Source: an uncultured archaeon (GTDB taxonomy: Archaea; Thermoproteota; EX4484-205; JAAOZP01). From it: a DNA stretch of 64,000 nt. Below are positions 27,702-36,912 of the stretch, one piece after another. The DNA lies in NCBI GenBank assembly GCA_938045545.1, contig CALIBN010000017.1, positions 64,112-128,111 of the forward strand. Direction: 5' to 3'. Position 1 is the first letter of the stretch. Each line of letters begins with the position of its first letter. The position numbers and the translations under genes were made by a program. The notes below the pieces were generated by a model that searched no databases, was not told the DNA's origin, and was given only the letters and a program-made list of their open reading frames with translations.

Positions 27702-27903
27702 TGTGTAACCATGCTAAACGTTATACTTAAATCTGTATTCGGTCAAACAATATTGTAATGATGCGTGCGGTTAAAAACTCGCGGGCCAATTGAACGGTTA
27801 ATTGTCAACTTTCAATAAACTAATGGTGGAAAATGCGTGAGATAATAATATGGTTAACCGATTGCAAAAGGATAAATAGTTAGCTGTTTGAGGCCGTTTG
27901 GAG

Positions 27904-28145
27904 GTGACCGAGACTTGAAGCAGGGGCGGTGGCTGCCACGGCAGCGGCCAGAAGAATAGCGGAAGCCGTGAAGTCATCTGGAGCAATAGTTGAGGTCGAG
28001 AAGAACTTCACAGATATACTTGCTAGGTCAATAAGCCTTAGTTATAATGGCTCTAGGCGGAGTAGTAAAGAAAAACTATAGGAATCTTGTAGGATACAAG
28101 GGTTTTGTCTTCTTCACCCGGTCAAAACCCCTTAGAGTTACCTAG
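27904..28145 (+). pseudogene. Small frameshifted gene, about 79 residues
   Basis: A TATA-like GGATAAATA (27870-27878) lies about 26 bases before GTG 27904. The first codons read VTETE only if one T of the following ACTT is dropped. The frame then runs AGAVAATAAARRIAEAVKSS, GAIVEVEKNFTDILARSIS. A second shift near 28045 gives MALGGVVKKNYRNLVGYKGF and VFFTRSKPLRVT-TAG. Each part looks coding. The product would be a small alpha/beta protein of unknown family, found between tRNA-Arg and metG. Bases 28146-28238 hold nothing I can support. Confidence 0.4.
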
Positions 28146-28238
28146 TGGAATAGATGTGATTGTAGCGAAGCGTATTTGGATACCTAGCTACCCTCGCGCG
28201 CGCAATTAATTGCAATTAACACGGAATTAAATGGTTTC

Positions 28239-29762
28239 TCATATTTTTCTGAAAACTATCTCCGGCCTACTCACCCTGTGTCCAGGCTTAATCGCAAGCC
28301 CCCCCGCTGAATCCCATCCGTAGTCTTCAGGCAAGCCCTCGAGATTAAGCATCTTCCAAATCTTCTCGGATGAGCTTGGCAAGTATGGCCGTAAAACTAT
28401 AGCCAGCGTTCTCACGGCGTTCACGCAGATGAACAATGCGTCAGGATCCTTAGTTTTCCAAGGCTCCTTAACCTGCAGGAACCTGTTGCATTGAATAGCG
28501 AAGTCAGCAACCTCTTTCAGGGCCCTGTCTATTTCATAATTTTCGAGCCTGTCTCTCATAATGCTGGGAAGCTTCCTAATGCTTTCAACAAGCTTTATGC
28601 ATTCCTCGTCCTTCTCATAATTCTTCGGCTCAGGCACTTCGCCAGCGTAAAGATTCCAAATGAGTGTTAAAGTTCTGTGAATAAAGTTCCCAATGTTTCC
28701 AACAAGCTCCCCGTTAACCCTCTCCACCAGTGCTTTCTCAGTGAAATCACCGTCCTCGAAGAAAGGAATATCCCTCGCTAGAAAATATCTCACAGCATCA
28801 ACCTCATACTTCTCCAACAGCTTAAACGGGTCGATTGCAGTTCCCTTCGACTTCGAGAGCTTCTCCCCACCTATAGTTATGTACCCATGGACAAGAATAT
28901 GCTTAGGTAGCGGAATGCCACATGAAAGCAGTATCGCCGGCCATATAACAGAGTGAAACCAATTTATACCCTTGCCTATAAGGTGGACATCCGCAGGCCA
29001 GTACTTCTTATACTTCTCCCCATCAGGGTAGCCCAGTGCTGAAACATAGTTTACCAGTGCGTCGACCCAGACGTATATCTTGTGCTTAGGGTCGAAGGGG
29101 ACGTTGACGCCCCAGCTTATGCGCGACCTGCTTACCGCCAGGTCCTTAAGGCCCTCGGTTTTTATTCTGGCCAGGATCTCCTGCTTCCTCTTCTCAGGTA
29201 TGATGAACCTGTTTCTTTCGATAAGCTCTAGCACAGGCTTCTCATACTTGCTCAGCTTGAAGAAGTAGCATTCTTCCTCAATATGCTCTGGCTCAGTGCC
29301 GTGCTCTGGGCACTTGCCGTCGACAAGGTCTTTCTCAGTCTTATACTCCTCGCAGCCGTAGCAGTATAGGCCGCTGTAGCTGCTCTTGTAGATGTCTCCG
29401 TTTTTAAACATTTTCGCGAATATTAGTTGCGAGACTTTTCGGTGCCTGTCCTCAGTCGTCCTTATGAAGTCATCATTAGAGATGTGGAATGCTTTACAAA
29501 GCTCTTGAAACCTCTTAGCGTTCCTATCTATAAATTCCTTAACCTCTAAACCGGCTTCCTTAGCTGCCCTCTCGTTCTTCGCAGCGTTCTCGTCAGTACC
29601 TGTTAGGAAGTAAACATCTCTGCCGACGAGCCTGTTCCATCTCGCTATAATGTCTGCGCAAACCTTCTCGTAAAGATGGCCTAGATGTGGGTAAGCGTTA
29701 ACATAGTCGATCGCAGTCGTTATGTAGAATTTCTCCTGCTTTAAGCTCATTATTGGAAACAC
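28239..29762 (-). CDS. metG: Methionyl-tRNA synthetase, short archaeal form
   Basis: A 507-residue class I synthetase. Signatures: YITTAIDYVNAYPHLGHLYE (HIGH-type motif HLGH), a zinc-binding insert CYGCEEYKTEKD with CPEHGTEPEH, WVDALVNYVSALGYPDG, and KLSKSKGTAIDPF (KMSKS motif). The C-terminal tRNA-binding beta-domain found in longer MetRS is absent, so the protein ends after the anticodon-binding helices. The start could be 29762 or the ATG four codons inside (MSLKQEKF). It charges tRNA-Met in the cytoplasm. It stands alone. Confidence 0.95.
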   Translation of the reverse strand: MFPIMSLKQEKFYITTAIDYVNAYPHLGHLYEKVCADIIARWNRLVGRDVYFLTGTDENAAKNERAAKEAGLEVKEFIDRNAKRFQELCKAFHISNDDFIRTTEDRHRKVSQLIFAKMFKNGDIYKSSYSGLYCYGCEEYKTEKDLVDGKCPEHGTEPEHIEEECYFFKLSKYEKPVLELIERNRFIIPEKRKQEILARIKTEGLKDLAVSRSRISWGVNVPFDPKHKIYVWVDALVNYVSALGYPDGEKYKKYWPADVHLIGKGINWFHSVIWPAILLSCGIPLPKHILVHGYITIGGEKLSKSKGTAIDPFKLLEKYEVDAVRYFLARDIPFFEDGDFTEKALVERVNGELVGNIGNFIHRTLTLIWNLYAGEVPEPKNYEKDEECIKLVESIRKLPSIMRDRLENYEIDRALKEVADFAIQCNRFLQVKEPWKTKDPDALFICVNAVRTLAIVLRPYLPSSSEKIWKMLNLEGLPEDYGWDSAGGLAIKPGHRVSRPEIVFRKI

Positions 29763-29941
29763 TGTTTTTCAGAAGATTTAACCTTATCGTCGGGTAGGAA
29801 CCCTGTTATTCATACAAGCGTTAAAATATCATTAATGTTGGGTGAACCGTTACTTGACGAGTAAAACTGTTTACGTTCTTCTCAATCTATAGCTCTTTAA
29901 AGCAATACGCGCTTCAAGACTTATTGTTTAAACAGTTTGGA

Positions 29942-30682
29942 TTAAAGGACGACGTCTAGAATCATCATTGTTACGAAGCCTATGATCATGGAAAGCATAG
30001 TGTCTTTTCCGAAGCCGCTTGAATGAGCCTCCGGTATCATCTCGCTACCTATAACGTATATCATCGCGCCTGCTCCAAAAGACAGGAAGAAAGGCAGAAG
30101 CCACTGGAAAGCCTGCACTAAGAGGGCGCTAAATAAGGCTCCCAATGGTTCAACAACCCCAGATAATAATCCGAGCAAGACGGATTTCCCCCTACTCTTA
30201 CCCAGTTTAACGAAGGGGATGGAGACCGCTGCCCCTTCAGGAAAATCTTGGAGAGCTATGCCGGCCGTTAAGCCCCAGGCGGCTTTAACATTGCCCGATC
30301 CGAAAACCACCCCCACTGAGAAGCCTTCAGGCAAGTTGTGCAAGGTTACCGCGGTTACTATCTTAACAAGCCTATTGGATTTCTCGTTTTCCCCGCTCGT
30401 CTTCAAAGGATGCTCATGCGGGATAAAAAGGTCTGAACCGTGCATTAGAACTGCTCCTGCTAGAAAGCCAATGCTGGTTACGAGTATTCCGCCCATCTCC
30501 ACAGCAGGTTGGAGAAGGCTGAAGAAGGAGGCGGCCATCATTATTCCTATTGAGAACCCGAAGAAAAAATCCAGCTTCCTCCCTGATAAGCCTGTCTTGA
30601 CAAAAGCTATTGTTGCACCCAAGCCTGTTGCGGCTAAACATACGAGACCACCTAAGAAGGCGTTCAACAATATTTCAAGCAT
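29942..30682 (-). CDS. ZIP-family metal transporter (GufA/ZIP11 type)
   Basis: A 246-residue membrane protein with about eight membrane segments. The metal-site helices carry LHNLPEGFSVGVVFGSG and IALQDFPEGAAVSIP; glutamine in the second motif in place of histidine is usual for the GufA/ZIP11 branch. A variable loop contains FIPHEHPLKTSGE, a likely metal-collecting loop. It should import Zn2+ or related divalent metals. The start is ATG 30682. It is not in an operon with its neighbours. Confidence 0.9.
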   Translation of the reverse strand: MLEILLNAFLGGLVCLAATGLGATIAFVKTGLSGRKLDFFFGFSIGIMMAASFFSLLQPAVEMGGILVTSIGFLAGAVLMHGSDLFIPHEHPLKTSGENEKSNRLVKIVTAVTLHNLPEGFSVGVVFGSGNVKAAWGLTAGIALQDFPEGAAVSIPFVKLGKSRGKSVLLGLLSGVVEPLGALFSALLVQAFQWLLPFFLSFGAGAMIYVIGSEMIPEAHSSGFGKDTMLSMIIGFVTMMILDVVL

Positions 30683-30787
30683 AAGGCTACTCCGGTGACA
30701 CTCCGTAAAAACTTTTTCCCAACGAGTTTAACCTGTTTACCAATTCAGTTGATTATGAGAGAAAACTCCGAATAACAAGAATTTTTG

Positions 30788-31345
30788 TTAGAATCCGACA
30801 TACTTGTCTTTAGGTGCGTTGCATATCGGGCATTTCTCCGGCGGCTCGTCGCCAACGTAAGTATGGCCGCATATCGGGCATATCCAGATTCTTCCCTTGA
30901 GAGGCCAGTCCTTCTTCTGGTCAACATAGCTCTTAGCCTCTCTGTATAGTTGGGCATGAATCTTCTCAGCCTCATAGGCCCATTTGAAGCTTAGTTCAGC
31001 AGCCTTCTCCCCTTGAAACCTTGCTACTTCAATAAAGGTTGGGTACATCTCGTTAACCTCGTATTCTTCACCAATTATCCCGAGCTCGAGGTTCTTACGG
31101 GTGTCTCCCGGCCCTGCCGGGGTCCCGGAGGCCACTTTAAAATCCTCCTTAAAGTTTTTCAACTTATCATAGTGGTTTCTTGCGTGGATAAACTCTGCGA
31201 ATGCTATTGCCCTGAAAAGCCTTGAAACATTAGGATAATTCTCCTTTTCAGCGATGTCGGCGAACACTAGGTATCTCATGTGAGCCATGGATTCTCCACC
31301 AAAGGCGCTCAGAAGAAGGTCTCTTGTAGCAAGTCTTATACTCAT
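30788..31345 (-). CDS. rbr: Rubrerythrin
   Basis: A 185-residue protein with an N-terminal diiron four-helix domain (AFGGESMAHMRYLVFADIAE, FAEFIHARNHYDKL, EEYEVNEMYPTFIEVARFQG, YEAEKIHAQLYREAK) and a C-terminal rubredoxin-type FeS4 site, WICPICGHTYVG with EKCPICNAPKDKY. It reduces hydrogen peroxide with electrons from ferredoxin or rubredoxin in anaerobes. ATG start. Together with the ferritin-like protein and the DUF438/PAS protein nearby it suggests an oxidative-stress neighbourhood. Confidence 0.95.
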   Translation of the reverse strand: MSIRLATRDLLLSAFGGESMAHMRYLVFADIAEKENYPNVSRLFRAIAFAEFIHARNHYDKLKNFKEDFKVASGTPAGPGDTRKNLELGIIGEEYEVNEMYPTFIEVARFQGEKAAELSFKWAYEAEKIHAQLYREAKSYVDQKKDWPLKGRIWICPICGHTYVGDEPPEKCPICNAPKDKYVGF

Positions 31346-31421
31346 GGTTTTTCACCGGAAGAGATGCGAATAATCGACTTTTAAGCGTTTTCCGAAATAC
31401 TAATCTCAGAAATTTTTATGG

Positions 31422-31808
31422 CTACTTGCTGAAAACCTTTGAGCAGATTCTGCATTTAACAATATCCATCGTAGGGTTTATCTTTTTATGAGTCCCGCAG
31501 AAATATTTCTTCGACATGAAGTAGGTTGCTATCTCGGCAATTTCTTCTTGAACCCTGTATTCGTCCATTTCTCCCTGAATAATGTTTTCAGCCAATTTCT
31601 CGACTAGATTCATCACGTCTTCAAGCCCAGCTATTTTTATGAGCACTCCTCTCTCAGAGTTTAAGTATCTTGAGACCGCTGAACGCGACAATCCTAGAAG
31701 TTCTGCAGCTTCCCTCCTAAGCATTCCTTTCTCAACTAGTTTGCCAGCTAGGGCACGTCTTACTGATGGCACGACGTATCTGTACGTTAACTCGAACACG
31801 TCCTCCAC
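31422..31808 (-). CDS. HTH transcription regulator with C-terminal zinc-like site
   Basis: A 128-residue protein. Residues 25-55 form a helix-turn-helix (MLRREAAELLGLSRSAVSRY), the XRE-like type seen in small archaeal predicted regulators. The C-terminus has CGTHKKI and CRICSKVF, four potential metal ligands (C, H, C, C). It starts 4 bases after the end of the DUF438/PAS gene, so the two form an operon. The arrangement suggests that the sensor protein and this regulator act in one redox- or ligand-responsive pathway, which is inference. Confidence 0.78.
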   Translation of the reverse strand: MEDVFELTYRYVVPSVRRALAGKLVEKGMLRREAAELLGLSRSAVSRYLNSERGVLIKIAGLEDVMNLVEKLAENIIQGEMDEYRVQEEIAEIATYFMSKKYFCGTHKKINPTMDIVKCRICSKVFSK

Positions 31809-31812
31809 TTTT

Positions 31813-33141
31813 TCAGAGCACCATTATCTTCCTCTTCACTTCATCAGGGTTGTCCACGACTTCTGTTAAATCCTCAACTATCTCGATGGAGCCGAGGTAG
31901 TCTCGGTTCTCGTTCCTCACGGGAACTACCAGCACCCTTATTATCCTGCCGCCGCTCCTAGTCCAATACTCCCTACACTCGGCAACCCCAAGCTTCACGT
32001 CGTCGATATTCTTCCTAACGATGCTTTCAAGCCTAGGGGGATGGCAGTACTCGACTCTTCTCCCTATTATTGTTTTGGCTCTAGCGAAACCCTTATGCAG
32101 TATGCTTTCGGTGAAGAACTTTATCCTGTCGTTCTTATCGGCGAAAGTTACTTCAAGCGGCAGGGATTTGAATATGGCTTTAATCTCTTCAACGTTCAGG
32201 AAGCCGGTATTCAGATCAATATCTTCTATGCCCGGCACCTTGTAAACATCAGGCTCAATACCGTTGAAAGTCACCATCGACTGGAACTCTGGGGGAAGCC
32301 TATCCATCTGCTCACTGGTGATTTTAGCCTCCAATTCGTAGGGTAGTATTGGCTTCGCGTCAGTCCTCCACTCTTCTTCAACGCCAACTATGTAACCCAG
32401 GTCCTTGGAGATTTCTGCAATAGCAGCCCATTCTCCTTCGCTGAGCAAGGCGTACGCCGCTGGGAAGAGGATCTTGTTCTCTCTGAATACAAGCTCTGAG
32501 GCCTCTCTAGCTATTTCAACAGCCTTTTTCACAGCCTGGTTAACCAGTTGAGGGTTGAAAGCTTCCTCTGACTTCTGCATGACCTCTGATAACTGTCTCA
32601 GCTTAACCCTAAGCTGGTCCTCTCTTCCCCATAAAACCCTTGGAACAGCAGAGATTCCACGCTTCTCCAGATAGGGGAACAAGAGCATCTGTATCTTACG
32701 ATAGTGTAGTCCAATTTTAAGCAGCTCTGAGACGGCAGCCTTAAGTCTAGTAAAAACTTCTTTAGACTGTTTTTCATTCTCAACTTTAAGCAGGATTGAA
32801 GCGTAGAGTTCGATTGTTTCCGACTGCTTAAGTATCCAGTCGTTCTCCTTCATGAGTGCGTCTAAAGGATGGCCTTTAGGGACTCCTTCAAGCTCCCTTG
32901 GTTGAAGATGCTTTCTGAAAAGAGCCACGTGTAAATCGCATAGTTTCAATATCTCTTCTACAGATACTCCTTCTTTGACAAGCTGTTGTTCTATTAACGG
33001 TATTTCCGTTGGAGAAACACGTGAAAGAATGCTTCCGAATCTTCTACTGATCTCTTCAATATCTCCTCCGCGATGAAGCTCCTTCAGGATTTCCCTGACT
33101 GCTCTAGTCGTTTCCTCTCGATCACGTTTTTCAGTTGACAT
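31813..33141 (-). CDS. DUF438 protein with hemerythrin-like and PAS domains
   Basis: A 442-residue protein. The N-terminal third matches DUF438 (EISRRFGSILSRVSPTEIPL, EQQLVKEGVSVEEILKLCDL). A helical hemerythrin-like middle follows (HPLDALMKENDWILKQSETI, LHYRKIQMLLFPYLEKRGIS, FRENKILFPAAYALL). Residues 315-435 are a PAS domain (FKSLPLEVTFADKNDRIKFF, GRRVEYCHPPRLESIVRKNI, YLGSIEIVEDLTEV). Such proteins are thought to sense oxygen, redox state or a bound cofactor. There is no kinase domain. It is followed after 4 bases by an HTH regulator. The bases from 33142 to the small ORF at 33362 hold nothing I can support. Confidence 0.85.
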   Translation of the reverse strand: MSTEKRDREETTRAVREILKELHRGGDIEEISRRFGSILSRVSPTEIPLIEQQLVKEGVSVEEILKLCDLHVALFRKHLQPRELEGVPKGHPLDALMKENDWILKQSETIELYASILLKVENEKQSKEVFTRLKAAVSELLKIGLHYRKIQMLLFPYLEKRGISAVPRVLWGREDQLRVKLRQLSEVMQKSEEAFNPQLVNQAVKKAVEIAREASELVFRENKILFPAAYALLSEGEWAAIAEISKDLGYIVGVEEEWRTDAKPILPYELEAKITSEQMDRLPPEFQSMVTFNGIEPDVYKVPGIEDIDLNTGFLNVEEIKAIFKSLPLEVTFADKNDRIKFFTESILHKGFARAKTIIGRRVEYCHPPRLESIVRKNIDDVKLGVAECREYWTRSGGRIIRVLVVPVRNENRDYLGSIEIVEDLTEVVDNPDEVKRKIMVL

Positions 33142-33361
33142 GCGTCAACAAGAATATTTCCACTTTTAAGCATTTCCCGAAAAACGATAAGTTTACATGG
33201 AAAACCGCAAAATGGTTATGGTTCAGAGTTGTCGCAGTTCACGCTGGTTGGATGCCGTCCTCAAACTGGGGGCAGGCCACCGTTCATACCCTCTTAGGCA
33301 TGAGCTTGTAGTGTTCAACACGATTAGGGCTCGAGATGGTTGTAAACTGTTGTTTCAGTCT

Positions 33362-33475
33362 TTACCTTTTCAACAAGTCATCCACGGGTACTATTAGTAT
33401 GCGGTTTCTCTTGAAACTAGTTATCACGTTAAACGACTTGTCTAAAATTGACGCTGACTCTTGGTTCCGGGGCAT
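33362..33475 (-). CDS. Small ORF divergent from valS
   Basis: A 37-residue minus-strand frame: ATG at 33475, reading MPRNQESASILDKSFNVITS and ending RILIVPVDDLLKR. It is too short to be called by length, but a TATA-like GTTTAAATG lies just upstream, in the space shared with valS, and the residue pattern (charged helix, then hydrophobic strand) looks coding. No family is recognised. The rest of the 33142-33515 gap looks non-coding. Confidence 0.35.
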   Translation of the reverse strand: MPRNQESASILDKSFNVITSFKRNRILIVPVDDLLKR

Positions 33476-33515
33476 AAAACATTTAAACGCTGAAAATATT
33501 TCTTAGGCCTGATAA

Positions 33516-35921
33516 ATGAGCATAAAAAAAGAGCCCAAGATAAGGGAGAAAAGATGGTCTCCGGAGCTTGAAGAGGAGCTCTTAAAACTCTGGGATAAGG
33601 AGGGTCTTTACAGGTTCGACCCGGGTAAACCGGGAGAGATATACACGATAGACACTCCTCCTCCCTATATCTCCGGCAAGTGGCACGTGGGCAGTGCTGC
33701 TCACTACGCCGGCATAGACATGGTCGCTAGGTATAAGCGGCTCCTAGGCTACAACGTGCATTTTCCAATCGGCTGGGATAGGAATGGTCTACCTGTTGAG
33801 GTAATAGTTGAGAGGCAGTTCAACATCAGGGTTAAGGATGTCGACAGAGAGTACTTCATCAATCTTTGCAAGCAGGTCTTGGACAGGGTTGAAGCTGAAG
33901 TTATAAACCAGGCTAGGAGGCTTGGGCTCAGCTGCGACTTTGAAAACATGTATAGGACTGACTCCCCAGAGTACAGGAGCCTGACGCAGGAGACCTTCAT
34001 AGAGCTTTGGAGACGCGGCTTAATATATGAGGCTGAGAGGCCTACGAACTGGTGTCCAAGGTGCGGCACAGCTATTGCGGATGCCGAGGTTGAGTATGTT
34101 GAAACCACGTCTAGGCTTTTCTACATTATCTTCAAGGTTAAGGAGACGGGTGAAGACGTTCAAATAGCCACGACTAGGCCGGAGCTCCTGGCTGGCTGCG
34201 ACGCCGTTATATTCAACCCGACGGACGCGCGTTACGCTAGGCTTGAAGGGAGAAAGCTGGTAGTTCCGATCTACGGTAAGGAGGTTAGGGTTTTTGCAAA
34301 CAGCTACGCTAAGCCGGATTTCGGCACTGGATTGGTGATGATATGCAGCTACGGGGATACTTCCGACATAAGGCTGTTCAGGGAGCTTGACTTAAGGCCG
34401 ACTAAGGTGATAGATGAGAACGCTACCCTGACGGAGGAAGCCGGCTTCCTCAAAGGGTTGAGTGTTGAGGAAGCTAGAAGGAGGATTGTGGAAGAGCTTT
34501 CTAACAGGGGCTTGCTCGTTAAAGCTGAAGAGATTTTGCAGAGAGTACCTGTTTGCTGGAGGTGTCGTACACGCTTAGAGTTCGTCGAGATGAGTGAGCT
34601 TTACCTTAAGCAGGAGGATTTTATCGACAAGGTTAGGGAAGCCTCCAGCAGGATGGTTTTCCACCCTGAGTCCATGAGGCAGATACTTATCGACTGGATA
34701 AACAGCGTAAAAGGGGACTGGCCTATTTCCCGAAGGAGATACTATGCTACTGAGGTTCCATTATGGTATTGCAGCAAGTGCGGCGAGCCTTATGCTCCAA
34801 AGCCTGGGAAATACTACCGGCCTTGGAGGGATTCTCCGGGTGAAAATGCTAAATGCGGTAAATGCGGCGGAACCGACTTCAAAGGTGACGGGAGGGTTCT
34901 AGACACATGGATGGATTCAAGCATTTCCCAGCTCTTCGTGACGGGTTATAGGAGGGATGAGGATCTTTTCAAAAGATCCTGGATATGTTCCCTGAGGCCC
35001 CAGGGCTACGAGATAATAAGGACTTGGCTTTACTACTCCATTCTCAGAACCATCCAGATTCTTGACACACCTCCATTCAAGGAGGTGAGGATCAGCGGAC
35101 TTGGGCTGGATGAAAAGGGTGAGGCGATGCACAAGTCTAAGGGGAACCTTGTTTTCCCCGACGAGTATCTTGAGAAGTATGGGGCTGACGCCTTCAGGTT
35201 TTGGGCCGCCTCAGAAGCTAGGCTCGGCTCGAACTATCGCTTCTCCGAGGAAAGGCTTAAGGGAGCCAAGCTTTTTCTGACTAAGCTGTGGAACATAGGG
35301 CGTTTCATATCTTCTTTCGAATACTTAGATAGTAAGCCTAGGGAACTGTGTTTCCTAGACCGGCTTGCGTTAAGCGAGCTTAAAAGGGTTTTTGAAGAGG
35401 CCAAGAAGGATTATGATTCCCTGGACTTCTATGGTCCATCAAACCTCTTGAGGAACTATGTGTGGAACTTTTTCGCAGACCATTACTTGGAGGCTGTTAA
35501 GCCAAGAGCCTACCTGCAGGGAACCAGGGAGGAGGCTGAGTCAGCCTGGTATGCTCTCCACAGGGTTCTAAGAGCCTGTCTAATAGGCCTATCGCCCATC
35601 ATACCATTCATAACAGACTACTTGTTCCGAAACATTTATGGAGAGCCAGTTATCTGCCAGTCTTTCCCAGTGCTGGAGGACGTGGAGCCTGTTGAAAGCG
35701 AGGTCGCGACGCTCTTTATGAATGTTAACTCGGCTATCTGGAAGTTTAAGAAAAAGCTAGGAGTCTCTCTGAACGAGGAAATCGGCTACAGGGTTTACGT
35801 TTCAGAGAGGCTGAAGCCTCTGGAGCAGGATTTAGCAAGGATGCACAGGGTTAAGGTGTCGTTCAGTTCTCCGGGTGAAGGCTTTGAAGAGGTTGACGGG
35901 GTTTTCTTCGAAAAACTCTAG
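33516..35921 (+). CDS. valS: Valyl-tRNA synthetase
   Basis: An 801-residue class I synthetase. Signatures: PPPYISGKWHVGSAAHYAG (HIGH-type motif HVGS), FPIGWDRNGLPVE, an editing domain with ATTRPELLAGCDAV, and MHKSKGNLVFPDEYLEKYG (KMSKS type). Zinc-ribbon pairs are CPRCGTAIADAE, CWRCRTRL and CSKCGEPY with CGKCGGTDF. The archaeal N-terminus and zinc pattern favour ValRS over IleRS. It charges tRNA-Val and edits Thr-tRNA-Val. The ATG start has no strong ribosome site. Stop TAG. The 3' end overlaps the convergent TIM-barrel gene by four bases. Confidence 0.94.
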   Translation: MSIKKEPKIREKRWSPELEEELLKLWDKEGLYRFDPGKPGEIYTIDTPPPYISGKWHVGSAAHYAGIDMVARYKRLLGYNVHFPIGWDRNGLPVEVIVERQFNIRVKDVDREYFINLCKQVLDRVEAEVINQARRLGLSCDFENMYRTDSPEYRSLTQETFIELWRRGLIYEAERPTNWCPRCGTAIADAEVEYVETTSRLFYIIFKVKETGEDVQIATTRPELLAGCDAVIFNPTDARYARLEGRKLVVPIYGKEVRVFANSYAKPDFGTGLVMICSYGDTSDIRLFRELDLRPTKVIDENATLTEEAGFLKGLSVEEARRRIVEELSNRGLLVKAEEILQRVPVCWRCRTRLEFVEMSELYLKQEDFIDKVREASSRMVFHPESMRQILIDWINSVKGDWPISRRRYYATEVPLWYCSKCGEPYAPKPGKYYRPWRDSPGENAKCGKCGGTDFKGDGRVLDTWMDSSISQLFVTGYRRDEDLFKRSWICSLRPQGYEIIRTWLYYSILRTIQILDTPPFKEVRISGLGLDEKGEAMHKSKGNLVFPDEYLEKYGADAFRFWAASEARLGSNYRFSEERLKGAKLFLTKLWNIGRFISSFEYLDSKPRELCFLDRLALSELKRVFEEAKKDYDSLDFYGPSNLLRNYVWNFFADHYLEAVKPRAYLQGTREEAESAWYALHRVLRACLIGLSPIIPFITDYLFRNIYGEPVICQSFPVLEDVEPVESEVATLFMNVNSAIWKFKKKLGVSLNEEIGYRVYVSERLKPLEQDLARMHRVKVSFSSPGEGFEEVDGVFFEKL

Positions 35922-36694
35922 GGGGCAGTCATCCTTCTAATCGTGTCCACGTAGCTGCTCAACTCCTCCATGCTACACGCCTCTTTAAGCTGGAGTGAAA
36001 CATATCCGTCGTAAGCCTTTGTCCTCAGTATTCTAATCACTTTTTCAAGGATGCTTTTCTCAAGGTTTTTCAAACAGGCTTCGCTTACCGTTACATGGTT
36101 CACCAGCGGAACAAGTTTCTCAAGCATCTTCTCGTCGAGCCTGCTAAAGCTCTCCGAGTCGAGTGTCAACCCTATTGTCTCCGACCCTATGTCTTCAATC
36201 ATGGCTGCCAGCCTGTCCATGTCGGAGAAAGCAGCCTTATCGGTGCTTATACTGATCTCAACGTTATTCTTCTCAGCTGAGGAAAGAATATTAAGAAGGT
36301 TCCTATAGAGGAGTTTAAAATCTTTTTCACAATATGTTTCTCTGTCAACGGGCGTGGCCCTTAGCCTTAACACTTTGCAGCCGTTTTCCCCACAGAACTT
36401 TATCCAGTTTTTAACATCATTCAAATATTTCTCGTTGCTCTTAACGTCCCCGCCAAGCAGGTTCAGCCTAAGGTTTAGGACTGCGACATTGCCACCATTA
36501 TTCCTTATCTCGTTGAAGAATTGTAGAACCTGCTCCCTGCCTCCGGAATTCGGCTCGTCGAGCTCAAGGTTTCTAATACCTTTCTCGAAGCACTTAGCCA
36601 GGGCCTGTTCGAAGCCTATTCCTTCTCTGGACGCCAGGTGGCTGATGCTCAAAGTATTAATGCAAATGTTCAATTGGTTTTCCACACCTAACAA
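35918..36694 (-). CDS. Sugar phosphate isomerase/epimerase-like TIM barrel
   Basis: A 258-residue protein of the AP-endonuclease-2/xylose-isomerase-like fold. Recognisable elements are the N-terminal NICINTLSISHLASREGIGF, the strand GCKVLRLRATPVDRETYCEK, SISTDKAAFSDMDRLAAM, IGLTLDSESFSRLDEK, and VNHVTVSEACLKNLEKSIL, where barrel-end acidic and histidine residues sit. The substrate is unknown. The start is TTG 36694 or GTG nine bases inside. The gene is convergent with valS, overlapping by four bases. Confidence 0.65.
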   Translation of the reverse strand: MLGVENQLNICINTLSISHLASREGIGFEQALAKCFEKGIRNLELDEPNSGGREQVLQFFNEIRNNGGNVAVLNLRLNLLGGDVKSNEKYLNDVKNWIKFCGENGCKVLRLRATPVDRETYCEKDFKLLYRNLLNILSSAEKNNVEISISTDKAAFSDMDRLAAMIEDIGSETIGLTLDSESFSRLDEKMLEKLVPLVNHVTVSEACLKNLEKSILEKVIRILRTKAYDGYVSLQLKEACSMEELSSYVDTIRRMTAP

Positions 36695-36912
36695 GTCTCA
36701 ACACGATTTTTTAACATTCTTCTCCCCGTGACTGTGAACTGTACTTTTTACTGAAAAGCTTCTCTACATGTCTGCTAATGCCACTCGTCTCCGGAAGCAG
36801 ATTATCCGTATACGCTCCGCCTGCCATGTTTTCGAGACGGGAAAACCTATTAGCCACTCTTATTTTAAGCTTTCCTCCATCAAGGATGCCTCCGTTAAAA
36901 AGGGGAATAATG

